Assembly: GCA_946699065.1 (NCBI GenBank)
Contig: CAMPDV010000430.1
Location: 186,001-250,000 of the forward strand
Length of the DNA stretch: 64,000 bases
From: Loxodes magnus
Taxonomy: Eukaryota > Ciliophora > Karyorelictea > Loxodida > Loxodidae
Direction: 5' to 3'
Each line of letters starts with the position of its first letter. Positions within the stretch are counted from its first letter, which is position 1. A model generated the notes under the pieces. The model did no database searches, was not told where the DNA came from, and saw only the letters and a program-made list of their open reading frames with translations. Below, in pieces: positions 49,705 to 63,062 of the stretch. Made by a program: the position numbers and the translations under genes.

Positions 49705-49776
49705 TCCACATCCGGGACTCGAACCCGGGTCTTTCGGGTGAAAGCCGAATATCCTAACCTGCTAGACTAATGTGGA
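49705..49776 (-). tRNA. tRNA-Glu (anticodon UUC)
   Basis: 72 nt on the minus strand with a perfect acceptor stem (tccacat/atgtgga), D arm, anticodon stem ttcgg/ccgaa with loop ctttcac (anticodon TTC), and T arm cccgg-gttcgag-ccggg type. Intact in every arm and closely like eukaryotic tRNA-Glu. No intron. An isolated gene in an AT-rich tract. As it is an ordinary Glu tRNA, TAA/TAG reassignment here does not depend on it. Confidence 0.96.
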
Positions 49777-52700
49777 TTTAAAATATTATATTTATTAATA
49801 TTTAAACTTGATTAATTTAATTTATAGTAAGATTCTAAATATTACTTACTAATACTTTTTCATAAGTATAAACCTTTATATCATAAAGTTTAAAAGAGTT
49901 GTAATCTAAAACTTTTGTAATATATATGTGAATGCCTCCTATATCTTAATCAATAAAGATCTAAACAATAAATTTAAATATCCATTTGAACAATCTCTGT
50001 TTTTTCCTTTTAATGAAAATTATAATAATAGGACACCTACAACAAGAATTAAATTGTATTTTCTTAAAAAAGAATAAATTAGGATTTATTTAAATAAAAA
50101 GCAATACTTTTTAGTAATAAGTTGATAAATAAATTTGGTATTTGATTGTTAATTTTTAGTTTTAATTTTATTTTATAATTAAATGTGAAGATTTTGGTAT
50201 CTCAGTTATAATTCTCTTAGACTTTAATCTAGAATTATTTAGGATTTTTTATTAGAATATTATAAAATAATTTTTAAAGTTTATGATCTGAAAAATATAA
50301 AATTAGGTAATAATTAACTAGAAGTTAATAGCAAGTTGATTTAGTTTTGATTAATTAAACAAATAAAATATAGGAATTTTAGAAAATTAACAAATAGTGT
50401 ATTTGTCTTTAACTTTTTTTAATTTAGAACTTCAATTTAAATAAATAACTAGCATTAAAAAATTATATCTATAACCTAAATACTCTTCATGACTGCATTT
50501 TTTAGAAATTGTAAGTTTTTTAGTTTGTTTTTAATGCCTAGTTTGATGAAGCTTTAAGTAGGATATAAGGAAATTAAAAAATGTATAGAGAATCCTACCA
50601 AAGTATTTATAACTAGTTTCTTAAAGTCAAATAAAATAATAGCTAAATTCTATTTATCTAGCTAGGATTAAAAAAGAATAAATAAACCTAATAATTATTA
50701 ACTGAGAGGTTGTTTATAAATTGCAAAATAATAGCTATAATTAATAAAAGAAAAAAGCACGATAATTCATATATCACTTTAAACTTAGAATTTACATTTT
50801 TTAATCTTCCTATGCTTTAATTATATAACTTGTGTCTAGTTAATTTCCATTTTCGTTTTAAGAATAGCTATATAAAGTTACCAAGTTTAAAATTAATTTA
50901 TTTTAGTTTTATTTCACTTTGAAGGGCAAATACTAAATATCAATCTTTTTTATTCTCTTGGATTATCTAGCAAAATAATAAATAGGTAAGAAAATGTATA
51001 GAAATATATTATAACTTGCTAGCCTTATTCACAACTACTTATACTTTATATATAATTTAGATATAAACATTAAGTAATAAATCTGATTTAAGTATATCAA
51101 TCAATGAAGTTTATTTCAAATTAGATATATTCATATCAACACTATTATATTTATCAAGCTATATTTCCTTTTTTATCTTTTATGCTTAATCTATTAAATT
51201 TTAAAGCTCATAATATAAATAATATTTTAGTCACTAAGATAAAAACATTGCTGTCCCTCTTTATCATTTTAAATTTTCACTATATCAAGTATTAATTTAT
51301 TAATCTTATAGTATAAACACTATGTAGCATATAATCAATTTATCTCAAGTTACTCTATTTTTAAGCATTTTTATCTAAATAAAGTGTAGCCTCAATCTCG
51401 GAAAAATTAGATCACAAAATTTGCTTATGATTTAAGCAAATTCTAAGATAATTATTTCTATAAAAGCTTTTTTCAATACTTTATAAGCTTAAATTTAATT
51501 AAAGCTTTGAGTTTGTTTAATAAGCTATTTTATCTTGCAGTTCAAATTATATAAACTTTTATTAGTGAAACAAACTCTAATTTTTAAGTTACTTTAACTA
51601 AAAGACTCTTGATATCCGAATTTTATGCCAGATATCTGAGATAATTTAGCTTACTAAAAAAATTTTGATAATTTAGTCTGGATAAAATTGTGAGAATTTT
51701 CTGGTTTCTAGATATGCATCTACTTAAATATTTTCTTAAAAAGAGACTAAAAGGTTTATTAACTAAAGTTTTGCTAAATATACAGATGGTAAATTTAACA
51801 TCTGTTTATGAATGGGATAAATATGAAAGAAAAGCTAGCTAGAAAATAAAATAAATGATAGTAATTTATTAATAAGGATTATTTAGAGCTTTAATATACA
51901 AAATTATTAGGAAAGTATTTTAAAGAAAATTAATATTATATGATAAATTGAGTAAAGTTAACTTTATTATATAATCATATAAGCATAACTTTTGTTTTTT
52001 TGCTCTATAAAATTTTAATCTAATATAGTTATATTTAATCTATAGAGCTATTTTAGTTATAATCTAAATACTAAAATAGTTTTATAATATATATTAAGCT
52101 TTTAATAGCTCGTATATAAGCTAGCATTTTGAAAATTTCCTTAATTTCTGGGTGAAGTGAAAGAAAATTTTAAAGGAAATTTACTCTGGACTTTATTCTA
52201 TTTCTGATATTAAGCAAAATTAAGATTTTAATGAATATTTACTCTTTAAATTAAAATTAAAAAAAACAGAACCAAAATACTGAAAACAGAAGCAACGAAA
52301 AATAAATAGTTTAAACAGATAGATAAAAAATGCTTAAAAATAAAAGACTTAAAATCTAATTTCATAATAAAGCCATAATCATTTATTTGCTAGAATGTTT
52401 ATCTAGCCAAATGAAATTTTTCAATCTTTTTTAGCAATCATATAACTTAAAAGCTTAAGATTTGTAGAAATATTATAATATAATTTTCTTTAGAATAAAG
52501 TAGGTAAATTAGAAGATTATTTAATAAAAATAGTTTAAATTTATATTCTTTGAATATCGATAGAAACTAAAAGCATATGTAGGAGCTCGATTTTATAAAC
52601 ATATAAGCATCACAATTAGAGTTATAGTTATCATTATATTTACTAATTAAATCTATTAAGTATAATTAAAAAAATAATTTTAGCTAAATTAAATAATTTT

Positions 52701-53761
52701 CATAAATTTAAGCTTCTATTTTGAGTTAACTATATCAATAGACTTAATAGAGTAAAATAAAAAGCAACCAAAGTTTGAATAGAAATGTTAACAGAACCTG
52801 GAGTAAATAACTTAGGTTATCTTTATGTCTAAGTTAAAACATATAATAAATCTTGATAATTTCATTATAGTTATAAAACTATTCTTTATAAATTGAAATT
52901 TTTGCTGATTTTTAAAATGAAGAACTAAAAATGATTTAAGAATAGAAATTTAAAAATGATAAAGAAAAATCCTAAAAAATCTAAATTAAATATTAAATTA
53001 TTAGGCAATCAAAGCAAAAGTATATAAGGAGATTAAGTGAAAAATAAATTGTAATTATTAAGAAAGTTCTTTTGCTAAGTATAACTTAAGACTTAAACTC
53101 AAATTATTTAAAATGATTCTTAATTTACCAACTTATGCTCCTAATAGCTTAAATTTATTTAAAACTACAAAATAAAATAAATTATGTATGAAAATGTTTA
53201 AAAGCATAAGCCATTAAGAGCGTAAATTATTAGGTAGAAAGTGTAGGATGTGATAAGTAATAATTGCAATTTTAAGTTTAAATATCATAATTTTCTGGTA
53301 TTTCAAACTTTAGATTATTAGTAGCTTAGTCATCTAAAGCATTTGATATCCTAAATTAAATTAAGAAAATAATAAGCCTATAATTTAAAATCCCTAACTA
53401 GAAAATGTAAATATTAGGTTTAGATAAATCATACATACATAATAATCTAATGTAAATTTAATTAAATCTAATACTGATATACCAAAAAAAATAATGGTAG
53501 TTTCAAAGTTTAATATCCTCTCTTTACTAATAAATCCCTTTATCATATCTAATGATTTATAAAAGCAAAATTATTTTATTTATTTGAACTTAATGTTTCT
53601 TCTCTATCTCCAAGTTAATTTTTAGACAAAACACTTTAATACCAAGTTTTTATTTTCAGTTTTCAATTTTCAAATTGAAATGATTTAAATTGCTAAACTT
53701 ATTTAAAATTTATAAAATGACCTAGTAAGCATCTTAAGCTTACTAAAATCAGCATTCCTAA
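49777..53761. other. long AT-rich tract, nothing recognised
   Basis: No domain, RNA or repeat found. The last few hundred bases upstream of 53762 should contain the promoter of the kinase gene. Confidence 0.5.
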
Positions 53762-56700
53762 ATGTTGAAAAATTTCTAAGAAGAAAAACTCCAAAAAATT
53801 CCAGCGATAAAAAATGCTTTTATAGTTTTAGATTTTATTCTAAATGAGCAATACTTAGTAATACATAGTCTGACATAATGTCGTCAAGCTATATAATTAT
53901 CTTTTTTCAATTACTTGGGAAATTTCTGAACTGAGCCTATTCAGCGAAAAATAAACTTTTTATGGAATTTATGAAACGATAAAAAGAACCCACATTATGA
54001 AAATTAACAAATAATTGAATGGGAGAATGGAGACTTGATTTAGTACTAGTAAATAAATAATTTTAATTTTAATCAATTTAAATTAGATGCTCAAATGAAT
54101 TAGTAATATGAACAGCTAATTTTGGAGAAATCTATTGATCATCAAAATTGGTAGAAAAATTAGTATGTAAATATAATTTTACAGCCAAAAATCAAAACTT
54201 GAGAAATAAAGGAGTGAGGATAACTATAGGATAAAACAAAATAGACTCTGATGTCTATGTTCAATATCTCCTAGATAGATGAAGGCAGTTAAATAATGAT
54301 AAACATAGTCAAATTTCCTATTTATAAATTAGAGAGGAAATTTGATAACTACAATTTGGCTTAAAATAACAAAAACTTGATATAAAATGAATTATAAAAG
54401 TAGTTTTAAGGCATAAAACAGTCATAAGAATTATAAGAAGAATTCCAAATTTTACTAGGAAGAAAATATGATATTATCCAAATTATTCATGCTATTCTTA
54501 TCAAAGAGCAACTTTTATTAAATAATTTTAAATTAGTTAAAATAAGAAATAAAACTGGTAATCCAGTTTCTTAGCAATGAGATAACAAAAAAAGGGAAAG
54601 TTTTTGAATAGAATAAGTAGAATAATAATTTAAGGATAGCCTTTAAAACATACTAAAGGATGTGAACTTTGAAAATATGTTTTACAGTAAATAAACTATA
54701 ATATATGAAAACATTTTTCAAGGTTTTTGAGCTACTTCTACTACCAAAAAGGAAGACTAATAAATATTTAAAGAATAAACTATTACAAAATTTATTATAA
54801 AGAAACTGGAAAATATAAAGGTTGAAACTTGTTTTTTGGAAATTCTATTTTAAAAATCAAACACTCTATTAGAAGATGAATTTATATTCAAAGCCAATCT
54901 TAACTTAAGTTAAATTAGCAAGTTCTAAAATCTATAATTATTATAACAAATGTAATAAAAAGAAATCCCAGAAGATTATGCCACTAAGTTAAGCAAAGAA
55001 AGATAAAAAGAAACACTAACTTTCTGCTTATAAAATTTAAATGAGAGTAAAGAATAAAAATTAAAGGCAGAAGAAAGTCTTAAAGGATTTATAGTTTACA
55101 ATTAGGTAGAATATAAAAGTAGTCAAAAGAGATGAAGCCATTATTAAAAAGTATCAATCAAGAAAATAATAGATTTTTGTAAAGAAATATTTGAAGATTA
55201 AAATGAAGCATAGAATTTCATAGCTTAATTAGACCATTTCAATGTAATTTAGCTTATATATCTAAAAATGTTTTAAGATACGAATAAATTTACTTAGTTT
55301 GTTAGTTAAATTAGCATACTAAGTAATTTAAACGATGGCCTTGATAAAAATGAAATAAAGAAATGAATAATATCTTAAAAGAAGGGATAACTATACTATG
55401 AAATTGAAAAAAGTCTAGAAGAAATATAAAAAAATACAAAGTATATCATTGTGATTGATGACAAGCAGCTTATATATTGAATGCAATTAGATGAATAGCA
55501 ATAACTTGTTAATTCACCTTATTTACACAATTTTATAAGTTAAAATTAGTTATTACAGTTAATTAAAAAATCTAAACTGAAATATAATAATATAGTTATA
55601 ACTATCTATGATAATAGAATTAATTAAGGATGATCACATTTCAATTTTTGGGTGAATCTTCAAATGAAGATATACTTTAATGAAAATGATAAAAGTAAAA
55701 TAAAAAGTAATTTAGAATTATGGAAATGATAATGAAAATTTCCTGAGTATAGATTCATGAAAATTATATATGAAAAGCCTAATTAAGATGAATAGAAGAA
55801 AATAGAAAACTTAGAATAAATAAAAGAGCATATTAAAATAATATTAGCTTAAAAAGATTAATAGAAAAGAGTAATAAAACTAGTGAAGTATAATAATCCT
55901 AATCAAATAGAATAAATTATTTTAAAGTTAAATCAAAATGAAAGATATAAAAACTACTGTTGTGAGATATTTAATTACGAAGTTAATAAAGAAGAAAAGT
56001 ATTATTGGATTGAAATGGAGTACTGTGAAAATGGAACTTTAGACGATTTTATTAAAAAAAGAAATAAAAAATACTTTAGTATAGAAGAAATTTATAATAT
56101 GGCTTAGTTTTTAATAGAAGCATTTGCTTTTCTTTAGGATTTAGAAATTTATCACTCAGATATAAAACCTAAAAATATTTTCGTAGATTCTTAAGAGAAA
56201 TTAAAAATAGGAGATTTCGATTTTTCAGATCCTTAGTAACAACTCTAAGATTTAAAAGAAATAGCATATACGCAAGGTTATTAATCTCCTTAGATAAAAT
56301 CCTAATAAAAAAGAAATGTTTATAAATCAGATGTATACTCATTAGGAATGACTTTACTTGAAATAATCACTTTAAATAAAAATTACTAGCATTAAAGATT
56401 AAATGAAACATATATTCCTAATATCTAATTATATACCAAACTATAAGCTATAATTGAACCTTTTTATGATAGAAATTTATAATATCTTATATTTTTAATG
56501 CTATAATGAGATGAAGATTTAAGAAAAGACTTTAAAGAACTAAGAAATTTAAATATAAGGAATCTATAATAAGATTTTCAATCATATCAAATATATTAAA
56601 AAGAAGAAAATTAATTGCTTAATCTTTAGTCTTTTAACAATATGTACTAATAAGCTTAATAAATTAAATAAAATTAATTTTCATCTTCTGATGAGTGAAG

Positions 56701-58813
56701 TTCTTAAGAAAATCAAGCAAATCAATTTTTTTCTTCTCTTATTTTAAGTTAAGGTGATAAATCATTTAATCCTAATGATTCAAGTAGTAATAATCATAAA
56801 GATTCAATATAAGATATACTAATAAATTAAAAAAGCACTAAATAACAGAGTAAAAATAATGAAAGTAAAGAATGAGAAGAAATTCCTTACTTAGAGCTAG
56901 AAAGAATTGGTAGCAAATTTAAATAAAACTATTATTTAATAGAGATAATGCAATAGTAGTTATATGCTAAAAGAGATCATCAATAAACTTTTTAGCAAAT
57001 CTAATATTAAAATAAAGTTTATGTAGGCTAAATGAATAGAAAACAAACACCAGAAGGATTAGGAAGAATGCTTTGAAATAATTAGTATTATGAAGGTAAC
57101 TTCAAGTAATTTAAATAAGGACTAGGTATTGAAATAGATTTGGAAAGAGAAAAAGTATTCTGTGTGTTATATGAAACTGATGCCATAAAACAATAATTTC
57201 CTATTATGGATAAAAATAAAGATATGAAATGTCTTTTACTACAATAAAATATAAAAATTCCTTTCTTAAAAGTAAATAATTTTAATAGCAACTTAATGAA
57301 TAAATAATAAGAATTGTGAACAGATATAGATTAAGATAGTAAATACTTCGTTTATTAGCATGAAATTGATTAAAAAATTTATACTGGATAAGTAAATAAT
57401 AATAAATAACTACATGGAAAAGGCAGATTAATAAGTATTAAAGAAGGATATTACTATGAAGGAAACTTCTTTAATGGATTAAAACATGGTAGAGGACTTT
57501 TCATTGATTTAATAAGCGAAAAAACGTTTATATAGTATTTCGATTAAAATTAACTGAAGATTTAAGAAAATTTTGAAATAGAAAGGAAAAAGGAAAATTA
57601 ATGCTGCTAAGTGTGTAGATTAAAATAATGCTATTTCGAAAATGACTGTGATTGTCATTCTTAAACTATATAGAAAGATAGAAATATTAGTTCAACATTA
57701 AATTTTTAAAATAATTTGAATAAAATATTAATAGCAAGTAATCAATATTTTAGTAAATTTAAGATTTAATAAAACTAAATTTAAAGAGATAAACTAAATA
57801 CAGAAACTTAATTCACTCAAATTTACTATCTTTAAGAGTATATAAATTAAGTTAAATGCAGTACAGATCATTAAAATTATAGACATAACATTTCAGTTAA
57901 AGGCAAATTTATTTACTACAAAGATATAGAAAAAAACTAAATTAGCTGCTATGATATCGAAGAAAAGAAAACAAGCAAATATTACTAATTCTTGGATGAA
58001 AAAATAGACATGCTAGCATTTGATATTTATGATCCTTTAGATTTAATTATGCTTTTCAGTAAGTAAGGATATTTATACACAATAAAAAATAAAAGGTTTA
58101 AATTGAAATAATAGTTTTAAAAATTTGACTCTGAAGTTTTAAGTCACATTAAATTTACAAAAATCAATGGAGACTTAAAGGTTTATGGTATCTTCGGGAA
58201 TAATTTTTTACTAAGAGATTTAGAAAAACTAAGGTTCTAATATCTATTTAATAAAATTATTTTAAATCATGCTGCTATATCTCCTGATTTTTAAATAATT
58301 GCTTTAGTTGGAAATTGTTTAGAACCAATTCTAATAGATATTAAAAGTAATAGATAGATTTCTAATATTAGCAGCAATTATAAAAGTAATTATTTTACTG
58401 TGGATTGGAATTTGAATAATTAGTACTAATTTGCAACCGCTTGTGAAGATGGAACTTGCAAAATATGAGATATAAAGATGACTAACTACCCATTATAAAC
58501 CTTGTATGCAGATTGTGGAAGTGTGTATAATTGTAAATTTTCACAATGTGGCTAGTTTCTTACATTCTCAGAAGACTTTTTTTTACATATTTTTGATACT
58601 TAAAGCTATAGTAAATATTAAAGAATAGAATAGTGTGGAAGCATAGTAGGATTTGATTTTTCATAATATAACGAAGAAGATCTTTATATAGGAGTGAAAA
58701 ATGAGGAATATTAGTTTTTAGTATAATATCGGAAAAATAAGCTTTCTTAGTACTGGAGATAGACTTATGGAGTTAAAGAATAGTCACAAGAATAAGAATG
58801 AGTTCTGAAGTGA
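53762..58813 (+). CDS. protein kinase-MORN-WD40 fusion protein
   Basis: From the ATG at 53762 (MLKNFQEEKLQKIPAIKNAF) a single frame holds through 58799. Residues 1-650 are helical and Gln/Lys-rich, without known domain. The kinase domain spans about 680-900: WIEMEYCENGTLDDFI (hinge), YHSDIKPKN at ~797 (HRD as HSD, catalytic Asp kept), GDFDFSD at ~817 (DFG as DFD) and KSDVYSLGMTLLEI. I see no clear glycine loop. MORN repeats: YEGNFKQFKQGLG near 1115 and YYEGNFFNGLKHGRG near 1235. A WD40-like blade, DGTCKIWDIK, near 1570 has its Trp as TGA (58466-58468). Two in-frame TGAs end it, at 58799-58801 and 58811-58813; either may be the stop. The DFD change leaves activity uncertain. Confidence 0.85.
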
Positions 58814-60149
58814 TAAAGACTTAAAATATTTTTAAAACTTTTGGTTTAAATATAATTAAAAGCTTTTCTTATGATTTATTCTATATATAAGTACTTAATA
58901 TCTTTGCTTATATAATCTTCAGGTTTTTAAGATGAAAATTGATAGTTCTGCAAAGCTACCTTATTATGCTATAAGGCTCTTATTAATATTTAATTTCTAA
59001 ATAGTTGTTTTTTATTCTTTATCAAAAAAGAAGTTTTTCATTACCTTACTGAACCTTACTGAACCTTATTAATTTTTCTTCTATTAACTGGTCCCTTAAA
59101 AATCTTAGCTAAAGCTAATATCTTTTCACTAAATTATAGATTTTAGTTAGCTATTGATGAGAGTTAGTATGAAATGTAAACAAAAGAAGTTAAAGTTTAT
59201 ACTTAAGAGAATGATGAAAATTGGACTAAATATAACTTAGGAATTGATAAAAAAATAGTGGATTTGATTTTACATAATAATATGAACTTAATTTTTAACT
59301 TAATCTTAATAAATAATCATATAAAATAAAAGATAGCTTTATACCCTTTTTATCTATGTAATATACTCTCTTTCATACATTCATAAATATAAATATCAAA
59401 CTATAATAGTTTTTATCTTTAATCAATATAAAACATACTTAAAGCTATAAATTTTTAATATTCTCTGAGGTAAAGTAATTTAAGCTAAAGTTGAGAGTTT
59501 TAGTTTGTATTGAAAATAGTTAATTTAACTCTTAATTTAATAGATTAACATGACTATATCTAAAATAGCTAATTGAGATTAGCATCTATATCATATTTAT
59601 TATAATTATGTTTTAATAATTTAAAATAGATAGACTTAAGTGCTTATCTTGGATATTTTAAATAGTTTAAATATACTAATTTAGACTTGACAGCATTATT
59701 AATTTGTATAACTAAGAATAAAGCTTAGCAACATTTTATTTTAATATCTATACATATAGTTTAATCATCTCTAAGTACAATCTAAAGTATAATTGTATAA
59801 AATTACTTTGAAATGTAATTATCTATAAATACCTAAGTATCTTTAGTTTTTATTTATCTTTACATATCTCATTTTTAATTATCTTCAAATATCTTTTGCT
59901 ACGTAAATTCATCTTTAGGTTTCTTTATTTATAACCAACTACCTAGAATTTACTTTCCTAAATTATACTAAGTGTGATCAAAACCTCTTAGAAACTACTT
60001 TAATGTAGTTGAGCATCAAATATTTAATTAGTTTTAATAGCTATGTTAAAAAACCTAATGTTATCTAAATATTCATGAGGATGATTTGAGAATCCTTATT
60101 GATTGATGCTACTAATAAATTATATAACTACCTCATTAACTTAGGATTA
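58814..60149 (+). other. region with one coding-like stretch
   Basis: At about 59090-59280 a frame reads LAKANIFSLNYRFQLAIDES, then EVKVYTQENDENWTKYNLG. Nearby, a start-like segment at 58932 (MKIDSSAKLPYYAIRLLLIF) is in another frame, so this may be the 5' part of a spliced gene continuing at 60.15 kb. A small tandem repeat, accttactga, occurs at 59044-59066. The rest is AT-rich. Confidence 0.35.
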
Positions 60150-61870
60150 TATAATAATTTAAAGCTAAATTAAACATTTAATTGAAGAGAAGGGATATTA
60201 TAACATTGAAGTCTCAGTATAACCAGCATTCTTTGAAGAAACAATTATAATGTATTTAACGGTATTTTTACTATAGATTGGCTAAATAAGAAAGCTTAGT
60301 TATTATATATAAGTTTGGCTAAAATTAGGTAGATATTAAGTGACAAAAGTCTAATAACAGTTTTTCATATAAAGTTTAATATCTTGATATCGCATTAAAG
60401 TGATATATTTATTTTATTCAATTAGTACTTTAAATTCGGTTGAGAAATTGTAGTGAAGATTCTGCTCTTCTTCAATCTATTAGGGTAGAAATTAATAAAA
60501 ATCAAGAGAAACAAAGGTATAAATAACTTTATTTCGTGACATTAAAATGCTAACTATTTGTATAAGCCACTGCTAAACTTAGAACATTATATCTTTTAGA
60601 ACTTAAAAAAGAATTAAAATTTTAGACTTTTATTAAACAATTAAATTTCTAAGTGGAATATTGTTATAAAGCAAGTGGGGTTAAAAACCCAAAATTTATC
60701 TTTTACAGAAATAAATATTACTATGAAGAAAGTTATACACTGAAATGAGTATAAATCTATTTTATACTAGAATAATAAATCTTATTTTTATTATTTATAA
60801 GACTTTTTAGCCTAAAACTATTATACTATTTATACCTCATTTTTAACTATTCAATTTTCATTTTCATACTCATTTTTATTAGATTCTCTTAAAAAACCAA
60901 AACAAGCATTTTAGACTAATTTTCATAAAATAGAGGGAAAAGATCTAGTAGTAATGGCAGAAGGAGAACTAATTAGCACAGCCAATTTTTTAAGTTATAT
61001 AGAGGTAAAAATATAAAATATATAAGGTAAAATATTAAACTTGTATATTGAATTTTTAAGGTAGTTATAGGAGAATCTAAATAGCTATCTAATATTTAAA
61101 TACTCATCAAAGCGTAGACAGTACTTTTATACAATATAAGTACATATCTTTTAAATATCTAGATTTTTATTAGTTTTAAAATAAATTCTTTATACCTTAT
61201 AAAATATAATTCTTATTCAACCTATTAAAAATCTATTTTAAAAATGACAAATATACAAATTAATTTAAATTCTTGTGATCATTCCATAGAAAAGAGAACA
61301 CTGAAAACTAAATTTTTAATAAAATTGCTCCTTTTGAAATGAAGGCAGCAAAAGATTTCTCATAGTAAAAAGTTATTTGAAAGCATCTTAAAAATAGATT
61401 TTTTATATTAAAGACTTAAACCCTTATCATTTAAACTACTTAGGAAAAATTAATTGCGAAATCTATAAATAAAGAATTTATTATTCTTCTATTTGACACT
61501 TTTAAAAAATCCTAAATATAATTTAATAGAAAAAAGATTATCAAATTTCTCTAATTCAACTCTGAAAGTATTATAACTTTAAAAATTTATTTTGAATCAA
61601 TTGCTTAGTTAAGAACTTTATAGTTATCCTATCTTATTTTTTCAAGGAAGTAGAAAGATTTACTATAAATACATTAAGGTTGGATAGATAGAAAAATATA
61701 TGGATATTAAAATTCTAAATCTTGTTTGCCAGAAAGAAGAATCTAATAACTAAGATTTTAATACTGTTGATATAATATTCAAATATAGCATCATTAATAA
61801 CCAATTAAATAGTTAGCTATTTAAATAAATTATAAAGGTAATTAATATAAACATCTCTAAAAGGTGTTAT
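60150..61870 (+). CDS. uncharacterised multi-exon coding region
   Basis: Several stretches read as natural protein in different frames: IEEKGYYNIEVSVQPAFFEE near 60180, LQSIRVEINKNQEKQRY near 60470, KASGVKNPKFIFYRNKYYYE near 60670, KDLVVMAEGELISTANFLSY near 60940, and GQIEKYMDIKILNLVCQKEE near 61690. Between 61005 and 61060 two GT...AG intervals could be introns whose removal joins ANFLSYIE to VVIGESKQLSN. Together about 500 residues. Style and composition are like large ciliate membrane or PAS-type proteins, but I cannot name a domain. Start, stop and splice sites are unresolved. Confidence 0.45.
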
Positions 61871-63062
61871 ATACAAATTTTAATTAACTATCATTTTTAA
61901 ATGCAAATACTCTCTTTAATTTTATAAAAAGTAAGAAAATATGTAAATTAATAAATTTATCTCTCTTAAATTTTGCATGTTTTAGTGATCAAGGGTTTTA
62001 TAATAAACAAAAATATAGCAGGTATTGTTAGTTGGGATATAAAATCAAAATCTTCATTCAAATTTATTTAAATATAAATTTGATATTCTAAAACTTAAAA
62101 GCATAAAGATTATAGCTTTAATAAATATTTATATAAATCAATATATTTATAATTATATCTGAAGCCATTGTATATATTTCATCTATCATTTCACAGAGAA
62201 TCATTTTTTATAATACATAAAAGTTTAAAATCCTAGCTATAAATACCTTTAAACAAGTTATAATAGTCAGTTCTTTCTTAAGATAAATAGATTAGTGACT
62301 TTGGTTATAATTAATTAAGCTTTACCTTCATTTTCATGAAGAATAAAGAGATTTAAAATTTTATTTTGGCTATTTAGGGATAACTAGTATACTCATTTGA
62401 AACTTAAACCATAAAATTTTAGTTAAATATATAAATTACCCAAAGTTATTAAACTTAGAAATATAATATTTTCTAGTAGCTTTAAGAAAATTTACATTTT
62501 ATGTATATTTGAGAGCTAATTTTTTAAACTTCTAAGGTTTTTTATTCTAAAGCTAAAATTTTATTAATTTAATAAAAGAATATTAAATAAGGTAAATTTT
62601 TCCACTTAATATCAATTTCTTATGTGAATATTACCATCTCGTTCATGTATCTCCAGTTTTATTAAAGTTTAAATTTCTTTATGATATTAAATCTGAAGAT
62701 TAAATTATAAAAGTTAAGTTAGGAAAATAAAGAAGATGGTATTTTTAACTATATATAAGAAATAAAAAGATATTAAAAGCATTTTTTATTATACAGTATC
62801 TTTAATCTCTTTGTATTTTTAATCTAGTTTTAATATACCATTATTACTTTTAGCTTTTTATACACTGCTATACGGAAGTTATTTGTCTCGTAAAAAAAAA
62901 TCTTCTAAAACTAAGACTACACAAAATATATATTCATCCAATATTTTTCTTGTATAAAAGAAATTGCTTTATTACTAACCTGCAAGTAATTTATAAATAT
63001 TCAAATACTTAAATAAAACCTTAAGCTCTGGTTAATCTTTATCATATGATATATATTAAAAA
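61871..63062. other. AT-rich spacer
   Basis: No feature recognised. It includes the 5' flank of the second LINE copy. Confidence 0.5.
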
